Positions 1 through 6,093 of a DNA stretch of 6,893 nucleotides are shown here, in pieces. Origin of the DNA: Pelotomaculum sp. UBA3102. GTDB lineage: Bacteria; Bacillota; Desulfotomaculia; Desulfotomaculales; Pelotomaculaceae. Where the stretch lies: contig DFAQ01000020.1 of the NCBI GenBank assembly GCA_002365865.1, positions 1 through 6,893 of the forward strand. The letters run 5' to 3'. Both the position numbers and the translations under genes were made by a program. The notes beneath the pieces were generated by a model. The model worked only from the letters and a program-made list of their open reading frames with translations. It was not told where the DNA came from and did not search any database. How positions within the stretch are numbered: position 1 is the stretch's first letter; each line of letters begins with the position of its first letter.

Positions 1-1
1 T

Positions 2-1570
2 ATTGAAAGCTGGTTTTCGGAAAAAACCGGCTTTATCTGTTGTTTAGCCGACCGCGAAGAAATAAAAACCCTGGAACCGGCTGAAATAAAGCCCTTATTA
101 GCCAGGGCCGCAAAGAGCCATTCCGAATTTTTGAATCTGGCGGTGACTGATGAAAAAGGTGTCGTTATCGCCTCGCTCACCCCGCTTTCCGTAAACTTGG
201 ACGGACAGACGTATTTTATTGCTGTTCAAAGCAGTACGGGCTATGTTTCAGAAGTGTTGTACAGTAATGAACTTCAAAAGCCGGTAACCGTAATTGCATC
301 TCCGGTAAAAAAACAAGGACGGGCGTCAGGTATGCTTGTGGGAACTATTGATCTCGGACTGTTCAACGGGGTCATGGAAGCAGGCCGTTTTGGAAAGACC
401 GGTGAGTCTTTTCTTGTCGACCGGGAGGGACTGATTATCGCCGGATCACGGCTTGCAGCGGAACATGAGGGCGGTGATGTTGCTGCAAGTAAAGCGCTGA
501 CGGACTTAAACTTAAGTCCGGAGGATGTTGATAATAAGCAGATTAATGAAGTACCTTCGGAGTTTGGCCGGTATCAGGATTACCGTGGGGTTGAGGTGCT
601 GGGAGTTTACCAATGGCTCGACCCGGTTAACTTGGGAATAGTAGTGAAAAAGGACTTTAGTGAGATCAGGGAAGAATCCGGGTCGGCAGCCCGTTCCGGT
701 TTTGCTGCGGCTGTAATAGCTACGGGAATTTTATTGCCTTTTATTTTCATCTTATCCGGGAAGTTATCCCGCCCCCTGGAAGAACTCGCCCGGACTGCCG
801 ACCAAATAGCCGCCGGTGATTATGGAGTTACTGTAAATGCGTATTCAAATTTCGAATTGAACTCTCTTGCTGCCAGTTTTAATAAAATGTCCCGGAAATT
901 AAAGCAAAATCACGAGGGGCAAATGAAACAGATCGCCGTTTTGAAGGAGAAAAAACAAGAATTAGCCATGCAAAATGAAGAATTAATCGATGCTGTCAAC
1001 CGACTGGAGGTTTTAGCCGTAACCGATCCTCTTACCGGCGCTTACAACCGGCGTTATATCATAAGCGAAATAAAAAAAGAACTGGCTGCTTCCGTCAGAC
1101 ACGGACTGCCCCTTTCGGTGATCATGGTCGATATCGATCATTATAAAAACATTAACGACAGGCACGGTCACCAGGTCGGCGACGATGTTCTCAGGGAGTT
1201 TGTACAGGTACTGTCCGGGTGCATAAGAACCTCTGACGTGCTGGGCCGCTACGGAGGGGAGGAATTTATCGTGATCTCTCCGTTTACAAAGCTCCAAGAA
1301 GCAATCAGGCTGGCAGAAAGACTGCGGGAAACAGTAAACAAATGGCCGTTTGAAACTACCTATGGTTTTTTAAAATTCACTATCAGCCTGGGAGTAGCTT
1401 CTTTTGACGGTGATGCCGGTGTTTGTGACCTTAATGATGAATCCCTCGAAGATATTCTCGTTGACCGCCTTTTGGCTCAAGCTGACGCAGAGATGTATAA
1501 AGCGAAAGCGCAGGGTCGTAACAGAGTAAGCCCGTCACTTTCAGAACCGGAAACCGGAAATGGCGAATGA
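2..1570 (+). CDS. Membrane-bound diguanylate cyclase, dCache-HAMP-GGDEF (5' partial)
   Basis: Predicted to make cyclic di-GMP from two GTP in response to an extracytoplasmic ligand. The frame is open from base 2, so the start is upstream; 522 residues are visible. A TTG at 131 lies inside the sensor domain and is not a credible start. Counting from base 2, residues 1 to about 225 resemble the distal part of a dCache sensor (including GKTGESFLVDREG near 131-143). A hydrophobic segment follows at about 233-252, then a HAMP domain with the SRPLEELA start at about 256, a Gln/Glu/Lys-rich coiled coil at about 307-340, and a GGDEF domain from TDPLTGAYNRR to the end. The active-site motif is GGEEF (418-422, bases 1253-1267). 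The product-inhibition I-site RTSD (bases 1226-1237) sits five residues upstream. The metal-binding Asp of MVDIDHYKNIND is present. All visible catalytic motifs are intact, so the enzyme is probably active. The ligand is unknown. It converges with the aminotransferase gene and has no obvious partner here. Confidence 0.93.
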   Translation: MESWFSEKTGFICCLADREEIKTLEPAEIKPLLARAAKSHSEFLNLAVTDEKGVVIASLTPLSVNLDGQTYFIAVQSSTGYVSEVLYSNELQKPVTVIASPVKKQGRASGMLVGTIDLGLFNGVMEAGRFGKTGESFLVDREGLIIAGSRLAAEHEGGDVAASKALTDLNLSPEDVDNKQINEVPSEFGRYQDYRGVEVLGVYQWLDPVNLGIVVKKDFSEIREESGSAARSGFAAAVIATGILLPFIFILSGKLSRPLEELARTADQIAAGDYGVTVNAYSNFELNSLAASFNKMSRKLKQNHEGQMKQIAVLKEKKQELAMQNEELIDAVNRLEVLAVTDPLTGAYNRRYIISEIKKELAASVRHGLPLSVIMVDIDHYKNINDRHGHQVGDDVLREFVQVLSGCIRTSDVLGRYGGEEFIVISPFTKLQEAIRLAERLRETVNKWPFETTYGFLKFTISLGVASFDGDAGVCDLNDESLEDILVDRLLAQADAEMYKAKAQGRNRVSPSLSEPETGNGE

Positions 1571-1585
1571 AATGCTCTAATGCGC

Positions 1586-3010
1586 TTATTTTTTAATAAA
1601 CGACTTGAGCACGGTTTTTGCTCCAGATGCGGCCATACTGAAAAAACTCTTGTGTTCCGAAAAGATGTGCTCCAGGGCCGTCAAAAGGGTTTCGACTTGT
1701 TCCGGGGTTACATTTAAAGGTGGTTCCAGGCGGATTACGTTAGGGTTGTTCAAGGTGTAAGCAGTGATGATCCGGTGCTTGTTGAGCAGTTCACCCGCTA
1801 CCATGCTGCCGATGTATTCTTCTGAAAGTTTATTGACGAGGCCGAAGGATGCTTTTGAGGCCAAACCTCCGGGCTGGTTGAACTCAATACCTACCATCAG
1901 GCCGCAGCCGCGCACTTCTTTAACCAGCGGGTATTTTTCTTTCAGCTTATAAAGTCCTGTCAGCAGTTGCCTGCCGGTTTCCCAAGCCCGGTCGGGAAGG
2001 TTTTCTTCGTAAATTACTTCAAGAGCTGCTATGGCTGCCGCTGCTGCCAGGGTATTACCGCCGAAGGTAGAGGTGTGCAGCAGCGCTCTTTCGATACTGC
2101 CGTAGGCTTTTTTCCAGATGTCGTCGGTAGTGATATAGGCACCGGCAGGCATAACCCCGCCGCCCAGTGATTTGGCCAGGCACATGATATCCGGGACTAC
2201 CCCTTCGTGCTCGCAGGCGAACATCTTGCCGGTACGTCCCAGTCCGGTCTGGATTTCGTCCATAATCAGCAGGGTACCGTATCTTGAGCATATTTCTCGC
2301 GCCCCGGACAGGTAGCCGGGAGGCGGGATGATTATGCCTCCTTCCCCTTGAACTGGTTCAACGATAAAGGCGGCAATATTTTCACCTTTTAACGTGCTTT
2401 CAAGTGCATCAAGCCGTCCGTAAGGAATAGAGATACAATTAGGCAGTAAGGGCTGAAAGTATTTACGGTACTTTTCCCGCCCGGTTACCGAAAGTGCGCC
2501 CATAGTTTTACCGTGAAAGGAGTTTTCACAGTAGACCAATCCCTGGCGTCCGGTAGCTGCTCGCGCCAACTTTAAAGCGCCTTCCACGGCTTCCGCACCG
2601 CTGTTGCCGAAGAAGGAACGCTGCAGGTTACCGGGGGTTGCCGCGGCCAGATTTTTGGCCAGGGCGCCGGCCAGGGTGCCGAGGGAGGCCTGGAGCAGGT
2701 TGGGTAACTGTTTAACTTGTTCCAGGGCCGCCAGAACCCGCGGGTGGTTGTGACCCAGGTTCAAGGCTCCGTAGGCACCGAGAAAATCAAGGTACCGGTT
2801 GCCTTCACTGTCCCACAAATTGATCCCTTCGGCCCTGGTAAATTGTTTATCAAAATTTAACATTCCCATCATCGTGGCCAGCCCGGCATTAACGTAATAT
2901 TTGTGATTATTCACTACCTGCCTCCGGTTTTGTTTGAGAGCCTCTGAAAGCGGAAGGAATCCGGTAGGTTTCAGACCGGGTTTTATGCCGGCTTCTTTGC
3001 TTTTCAACAT
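1586..3010 (-). CDS. Class III PLP-dependent aminotransferase, putrescine aminotransferase-like
   Basis: Probably transfers an amino group from putrescine or another diamine or omega-amino acid to 2-oxoglutarate, in the cytoplasm. Fold-type I, class III features are all visible (numbered from one residue upstream of the chosen ATG): phosphate-binding GNSGAEAVEGALKLA at about 136-150, SFHGKTMGALS at 165-175, EPVQGEGG at 219-226, MDEIQTGLGRTGKMFACEHE at 251-270 with D252 facing the pyridine nitrogen, the PLP lysine K281 in CLAKSLGGGVMPAGA, TFGGN at 316-320 and IRLEPPL at 427-433. The MFACEHE and CLAKSLGGGVMP stretches closely resemble E. coli YgjG (PatA). The 474 residues slightly exceed YgjG (459), through a longer segment at about 380-405 and a Lys-rich tail. 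The start is the ATG at 3010: GGAGG ends 5 nt before it, whereas a TTG one codon upstream is only 2 nt from the site. Ornithine, acetylornithine or 4-aminobutyrate remain possible substrates. It is transcribed away from the ribosomal operon and appears unrelated to it. Confidence 0.92.
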   Translation of the reverse strand: MLKSKEAGIKPGLKPTGFLPLSEALKQNRRQVVNNHKYYVNAGLATMMGMLNFDKQFTRAEGINLWDSEGNRYLDFLGAYGALNLGHNHPRVLAALEQVKQLPNLLQASLGTLAGALAKNLAAATPGNLQRSFFGNSGAEAVEGALKLARAATGRQGLVYCENSFHGKTMGALSVTGREKYRKYFQPLLPNCISIPYGRLDALESTLKGENIAAFIVEPVQGEGGIIIPPPGYLSGAREICSRYGTLLIMDEIQTGLGRTGKMFACEHEGVVPDIMCLAKSLGGGVMPAGAYITTDDIWKKAYGSIERALLHTSTFGGNTLAAAAAIAALEVIYEENLPDRAWETGRQLLTGLYKLKEKYPLVKEVRGCGLMVGIEFNQPGGLASKASFGLVNKLSEEYIGSMVAGELLNKHRIITAYTLNNPNVIRLEPPLNVTPEQVETLLTALEHIFSEHKSFFSMAASGAKTVLKSFIKK

Positions 3011-3015
3011 CAATA

Positions 3016-3020
3016 CCTCC
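3016..3020 (-). promoter_or_regulatory. Ribosome binding site of the aminotransferase gene
   Basis: GGAGG read on the - strand, followed by TATTG and then ATG (3010-3008). The 5 nt spacer favours the ATG over the TTG at 3013, which would leave only 2 nt. Confidence 0.8.
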
Positions 3021-3064
3021 GCATGTTCTGATTATTCGTTAGCTTGCCACAGACTTAAGCTTTT

Positions 3065-3078
3065 GCACAGATCTGTGC
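3065..3078. repeat. Perfect 14 bp palindrome GCACAGATCTGTGC, possible operator
   Basis: Perfect dyad of two 7-base halves, located 55-68 bp upstream of the aminotransferase ATG. A further CACAGA half-site copy lies at 3048-3053, 18 bp from the one in the palindrome. There is no T-run after it on either strand, and the arms abut with no loop, so a DNA-binding dimer site is more plausible than an RNA hairpin. The position suggests control of the aminotransferase gene. No regulator is encoded in the window that would obviously bind it, so function is inference. Confidence 0.45.
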
Positions 3079-3107
3079 TCAATATATTTATATTATTTTC
3101 TCTGCCT

Positions 3108-3120
3108 GGTTAAAATAACC
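3108..3120. repeat. 13 bp inverted repeat GGTTA-AAA-TAACC
   Basis: Five-base arms separated by three A residues, in the divergent intergenic region about 32 bp left of the -35 element of the ylxM-ffh promoter. It may be a small operator or a chance AT-rich dyad. The arms are too short and not followed by a T-run, so it is not a terminator. Confidence 0.3.
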
Positions 3121-3151
3121 TTCAAGTAATTATAAATTTTTTATCTCTGCC

Positions 3152-3180
3152 TTGACATTACATTTTTATTCAAGTAAAAT
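3152..3180 (+). promoter_or_regulatory. Sigma-A promoter of the ylxM-ffh operon
   Basis: A perfect -35 TTGACA at 3152-3157 and a five-of-six -10 TAAAAT at 3175-3180 are separated by the optimal 17 bp. Transcription would start near 3187, giving a leader of about 40 nt before the ylxM ATG. It points into the operon and no comparable promoter was seen between the downstream genes, so it probably drives ylxM through trmD and beyond. CTTGA (3151-3155) and TCAAG (3170-3174) form an inverted pair overlapping the element. Confidence 0.82.
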
Positions 3181-3225
3181 CATCCTGTAAAGCAAAACAC
3201 CTTTAAAGGTAAGCGGTGAAATTAG

Positions 3226-3588
3226 ATGTTTGTGCTGGAAAAGTTGGCTTGTATTAACCTGCTCTATGACTTTTACGGCCGGCTTTTAACCGACAGGCAA
3301 AAAATGTTCGTCGAATTATATTACTGCCAGAACCTGTCCCTCGGTGAGATTGCCGAAGAATATAAGGTTACGCGCCAGGCGGTATACGATACCTTGAAGA
3401 GGGCGGAACAGCTTCTTACCGGGTACGAGGAAAAGCTGGGCCTGGCGTTAAAATTTAGTCAGGAAAAAAACAAACTTTCATCCGCGGCGGCACTGCTTGA
3501 CGAGTATTTAAACGTTAGTGAAAACAAAAGTATCCGTGAAGCAAGGGATATTTTGCAGGAATTATTGAATAACCGGGAATATGAATAA
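3226..3588 (+). CDS. ylxM: YlxM family HTH protein (UPF0122), SRP-associated
   Basis: Small cytoplasmic DNA-binding-like protein of the YlxM/p13 family, encoded just upstream of ffh in many Gram-positive bacteria and linked to the signal recognition particle pathway; its exact role is modest and regulatory. The 120 residues open with LLYDFYGRLLTDRQK (12-26), the family signature. A helix-turn-helix resembling sigma-70 region 4 follows at about 38-60 (SLGEIAEEYKVTRQAVYDTLKRAE), then helical EEKLGL. The last 40 or so residues form a Leu/Glu-rich helical tail, a little longer than B. subtilis YlxM (about 110 residues). The ribosome binding site is weak (GGTGA at 3215-3219, 6 nt from the ATG), unlike the strong sites of ffh and rpsP, so it may be made in low amounts. 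First gene after the promoter, 28 nt ahead of ffh. Confidence 0.93.
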   Translation: MFVLEKLACINLLYDFYGRLLTDRQKMFVELYYCQNLSLGEIAEEYKVTRQAVYDTLKRAEQLLTGYEEKLGLALKFSQEKNKLSSAAALLDEYLNVSENKSIREARDILQELLNNREYE

Positions 3589-3616
3589 ATATAGGTCATG
3601 AAAGGGGGATTGCAGC

Positions 3617-4960
3617 GTGTTTGCCGGCTTGACTGAAAGGCTGCAGGAAACTTTCAAAAAACTCAGGAACAAGGGCCACCTCACTGAACCTGATGTCAAC
3701 GGCGCGTTAAGAGAAGTGCGTATGGCACTTTTGGAGGCTGACGTAAACTTTAAGGTCGTTAAAGACTTCGTTGCCCGGATTAAAGCAAAGGCGGTGGGGC
3801 AGGAATTGCTGGCCAGTCTTAATCCTGCCCAGCATGTAATCAAGATTGTACATGATGAGCTTACAGAGCTTATGGGCGGTTCCAACAGTAAAATCAACCT
3901 GTCTGCCAACCCCCCTACGGTGATCATGATGGTTGGTTTGAACGGTGCCGGTAAAACCACTACCTCTGCCAAGCTGGCCGGACTTCTCCGGAAGCAGGGA
4001 AGGCGCCCGCTGCTGGCGGCGGCTGATATTTACCGGCCGGCGGCGGTTAAACAGTTGCAGGTGTTGGGAGACCAGTTGGGGATCCCCGTTTTCAGTGCCG
4101 GGGATAAACTGGATCCGGTTGCGATAAGTTTGGCGGCGATAGAAAGTGCCGATAACAGCGGCCGTGATATTCTGATCATTGATACTGCAGGGCGCCAGGA
4201 AGTTAATGAAGAACTGATGGCTGAACTCGACGCCATGAAAGATGCGCTTAAGCCCCATGAAATATTGCTGGTGGTTGATGCCATGACCGGTCAGGCTGCG
4301 GTAAATGTGGCGGATACTTTTAATAGGCGCCTGGATTTGAACGGCGTGATACTGACCAAACTTGACGGTGATACAAGAGGCGGTGCGGCACTGTCGGTGC
4401 GTGCGGTTACAGGAAAGCCGATTAAATTTGCGGGTGTCGGTGAAAAAATGGACGCCCTGGAATCTTTTCACCCCGACCGGATGGCTGACCGGATACTGGG
4501 AATGGGGGACATGCTTACCTTAATTGAAAAAGCCCGGAATAATTTTGATAACGAACAAATGGTACGCATGCAGAAAAAGATCCGGTCTATGGAATTCACC
4601 CTAGATGATTTTTTGGACCAGCTGGCTAATGTTAAAAAAATCGGACCCATAGAACAGGTTTTAAATATGCTGCCGGGTGTAAAAGGAAGTAAAAAGCTTA
4701 AAAACTTGCAGGTGGACGAAAAGGAACTAGTTTTCGTAGAAGCAATTATTTGCTCCATGACCCCGCAAGAGCGGCGCGATCCCGGGCGGGTTCTTAACGG
4801 CAGTAGGAAAAGGCGCATTGCCAAAGGCAGCGGTACGTCAGTGCAGGAAGTAAACCGCCTGTTAAAACAATTCGAGCAGACCAAAAAAATGATGAAGCAT
4901 TTTATGGACATGGAAAAAACCATTAAAAAAGGTGGCATATTGCCCAAGATGCCTTTTTAA
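3617..4960 (+). CDS. ffh: Signal recognition particle GTPase Ffh (SRP54)
   Basis: Binds signal sequences on nascent membrane and secreted proteins and, with SRP RNA and the receptor FtsY, docks ribosomes at the Sec translocon. The 447-residue protein has the full layout: N domain 1 to about 88 (LTEPDVNGALREVRMALLEADVNF), G domain about 95-295, M domain about 300-440. GTPase motifs are G1 GLNGAGKTT (107-115), ADIYRPAA (136-143), G3 DTAGR (189-193), G4 TKLD (247-250) with GDTRGG, and G5 GVGE (273-276). The M domain has Met-rich helices and the RNA-binding stretch RRIAKGSGTSVQEVNRLLKQF at about 399-419. The start is GTG at 3617, 8 nt after a GGGGG run at 3604-3608, and it yields the usual MF-GLTERLQ N-terminus. 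Odd point: G1 carries Asn109 where Ffh proteins normally have Gln (GLQG); Asn there is typical of FtsY. The FtsY N-terminal region is absent and the M domain is present, so it is clearly Ffh. Confidence 0.98.
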   Translation: MFAGLTERLQETFKKLRNKGHLTEPDVNGALREVRMALLEADVNFKVVKDFVARIKAKAVGQELLASLNPAQHVIKIVHDELTELMGGSNSKINLSANPPTVIMMVGLNGAGKTTTSAKLAGLLRKQGRRPLLAAADIYRPAAVKQLQVLGDQLGIPVFSAGDKLDPVAISLAAIESADNSGRDILIIDTAGRQEVNEELMAELDAMKDALKPHEILLVVDAMTGQAAVNVADTFNRRLDLNGVILTKLDGDTRGGAALSVRAVTGKPIKFAGVGEKMDALESFHPDRMADRILGMGDMLTLIEKARNNFDNEQMVRMQKKIRSMEFTLDDFLDQLANVKKIGPIEQVLNMLPGVKGSKKLKNLQVDEKELVFVEAIICSMTPQERRDPGRVLNGSRKRRIAKGSGTSVQEVNRLLKQFEQTKKMMKHFMDMEKTIKKGGILPKMPF

Positions 4961-4977
4961 TTATTGTGGATTAAGAT

Positions 4978-4987
4978 AAGGAGGTGA
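4978..4987 (+). promoter_or_regulatory. Strong Shine-Dalgarno sequence of rpsP
   Basis: AAGGAGGTGA is a ten-base match to the 16S anti-Shine-Dalgarno complement, 9 nt before the ATG at 4997. It is the best ribosome binding site in the window, as expected for a highly expressed ribosomal protein, and could raise S16 synthesis above that of Ffh on the same mRNA. Confidence 0.85.
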
Positions 4988-4996
4988 GTTGCAAGT

Positions 4997-5269
4997 ATGG
5001 CTGTTAAAATCCGCTTGAAAAGAATAGGCGCGAAAAAGGCTCCGTTTTACCGCATAGTTGTAGCTGATTCCCGTTCACCGAGAGACGGCAGGTTTATTGA
5101 AGAAATCGGTTTCTATAACCCCTTGAAGAACCCGGCGGTAATCAATATCAATGAAGAAAAAGCCCTTGACTGGTTGAAAAAAGGTGCTCAAATTTCTGAT
5201 ACTGCTAAAGCTTTATTTAAAAAGGCCGGTATTCTGGAGAAAAATACTGTTGAGGGTCCGGTAGATTAG
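4997..5269 (+). CDS. rpsP: 30S ribosomal protein S16
   Basis: Primary-tier 30S protein that binds 16S rRNA and stabilises the 5' and central domains during assembly. The 90 residues match the family end to end: MAVKIRLKRIGAKKAPFYRI at the N-terminus, VVADSRSPRDGRFIEEIGFYNPL at about 21-43, then KALDWLKKGAQISDTAKALFKKAGI. Length is typical for bacteria (80-90 residues) and all conserved blocks are present. It lies 36 nt after ffh and 12 nt before khpA, whose ribosome binding site touches its TAG stop; this suggests co-transcription and probably translational coupling to khpA. Confidence 0.98.
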   Translation: MAVKIRLKRIGAKKAPFYRIVVADSRSPRDGRFIEEIGFYNPLKNPAVININEEKALDWLKKGAQISDTAKALFKKAGILEKNTVEGPVD

Positions 5270-5281
5270 GGAGGCTGCTAT

Positions 5282-5509
5282 ATGAAAGAACTGGTGGAAA
5301 TTCTGGCTAAGGCTCTCGTTGACCAGCCGGAAAAAGTTAAGGTTGATCTGGTTGATAAGGAAAGGTCAATCATAATAGAATTAAGGGTGGCCCAAGATGA
5401 CATGGGCAAAGTAATCGGTAAGCAGGGACGTATTGCCAAGGCAATACGCTCGGTGGTCAAAGCGGCAGCCGCCAGGCAAAAGAAGAAGGTTGTGGTTGAA
5501 ATCGTTTAA
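5282..5509 (+). CDS. khpA: KH-domain RNA-binding protein KhpA (YlqC)
   Basis: Small cytoplasmic RNA chaperone consisting of one KH domain. In related Firmicutes it pairs with KhpB (Jag/EloR) and affects cell elongation and small-RNA or mRNA binding; that partner is not in this window. The 75 residues include the GxxG RNA-binding loop GKQG at 46-49 within MGKVIGKQGRIAKAIRSVV, and a C-terminal strand KKKVVVEIV. Length is as usual for the family (75-80). GGGAGG at 5269-5274, 7 nt from the ATG, begins on the last base of the rpsP stop, so translation is probably coupled to rpsP. Position between rpsP and rimM is the classic Firmicute arrangement. Confidence 0.95.
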   Translation: MKELVEILAKALVDQPEKVKVDLVDKERSIIIELRVAQDDMGKVIGKQGRIAKAIRSVVKAAAARQKKKVVVEIV

Positions 5510-5580
5510 ATATTGAAGTGGTTATGAGGACGGGGTGGTAACGGAAATCAGGACGGGTATTGGTGGAGATGTCTGTCGCG

Positions 5581-6093
5581 ATGGTTGAAGAATATATTAC
5601 TGTTGGAAAGATTCTAAAAAACCAGGGTAATAAAGGAGCCGTACGGGTGTTGCCGTTGACGGATTACCCGGAACGGTTTGAAAATATGAGCCGGGTCAGG
5701 GTTTCTGTCAAGGGATCCAGGCGGGAATTAAACATTGAACAGGCCTACCTTCAAAAGAAATTCATTATTATTAAGTTTAAAGAAGTAACAAATCTGAAAG
5801 AAGCAGAAGAACTTAAGGGAGGATTTCTGGTAGTTACCCGTGAAGAACTGGTTCCTCTTTCCGAAGGCAGTTTTTATATTTTTGATATTGTCGGTTTAAA
5901 GGTATATGACCGCGGCGGGAAATTGCTGGGTGAAATTAAAGAAGTAATGCAGACCGGCGCCAACGACGTTTATGTGGTAGCAACGGGCGGTAAGCCGATT
6001 CTAATTCCGGCTTTAAAACAGGTGGTCAGGGAAATCGACTTACAGGGAAGAAGGATGGTTGTTGCCATGCCGGAAGGACTGGCGGAATTATGA
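5581..6093 (+). CDS. rimM: 16S rRNA processing / 30S maturation factor RimM
   Basis: Assists late 30S assembly at the 3' (head) domain of 16S rRNA through contact with S19. An N-terminal RimM beta-barrel (VGKILKNQGNKGAVRVLPLTDYPERF) leads to a C-terminal PRC-barrel domain (FDIVGLKVYDRGGKLLGEI, then the signature GANDVYVV and KPILIPALKQVV). The chosen ATG at 5581 gives 170 residues and the family-like start MVEEYITVGKI. Upstream in-frame TTG (5560), GTG (5563) and ATG (5569) are also possible; AGGA at 5550-5553 is 9 nt from the GTG, while GGAG at 5565-5568 is 12 nt from 5581, so the start is unsettled by up to 7 codons. The usual HGIKGE motif is replaced by QGNKGA. The stop overlaps the trmD start (ATGA), so the two are translationally coupled. 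Confidence 0.95.
   Translation: MVEEYITVGKILKNQGNKGAVRVLPLTDYPERFENMSRVRVSVKGSRRELNIEQAYLQKKFIIIKFKEVTNLKEAEELKGGFLVVTREELVPLSEGSFYIFDIVGLKVYDRGGKLLGEIKEVMQTGANDVYVVATGGKPILIPALKQVVREIDLQGRRMVVAMPEGLAEL

Larger units (their letters stand above)
3099..3187. repeat. Imperfect tandem duplication of about 45 nt containing the promoter
   Basis: TCTCTGCCT occurs at 3099-3107 and again at 3144-3152. TTCAAGTAA occurs at 3121-3129 and again at 3169-3177. The two matched blocks keep the same order, with offsets of 45 and 48 nt, which suggests a diverged tandem duplication with a 3 nt length difference between the blocks. The second copy carries the good TTGACA/TAAAAT promoter; the first has only degenerate equivalents. 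The rest of the intervals has drifted. Confidence 0.4.

Noticed and set aside
131..133. TTG at 131 as the start of the cyclase gene
   Set aside because: The frame is open back to base 2 with sensor-domain-like sequence, and there is no ribosome binding site before the TTG.
1013..1297. - strand reading frame opposite the GGDEF domain
   Set aside because: Antisense shadow of the conserved catalytic domain; no family resemblance.
3042..3058. Sigma-54-like TGGCA on the - strand upstream of the aminotransferase
   Set aside because: The required GC of the -12 element is missing at the right spacing, so it is not a credible sigma-54 promoter.
3077..3115. Candidate - strand sigma-A promoter for the aminotransferase (TATAAA at 3092-3087, or TTGAGC at 3082-3077 as a -35)
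   Set aside because: Either choice leaves the partner element at only about three of six matches, so in this AT-rich stretch it is not distinguishable from chance.
3188..3225. Riboswitch or attenuator in the ylxM leader
   Set aside because: The leader is only about 40 nt with no stable hairpin or T-run.
3562..3972. - strand frame overlapping the ylxM end and ffh start
   Set aside because: Overlaps two well-supported genes on the other strand and has a composition typical of a shadow frame.
3707..4471. Long - strand reading frame of 254 codons opposite ffh
   Set aside because: It lies wholly inside the unmistakable ffh gene, shows no recognisable domain, is rich in His, Gln and Arg as expected of an antisense shadow, and has no ribosome binding site of note.
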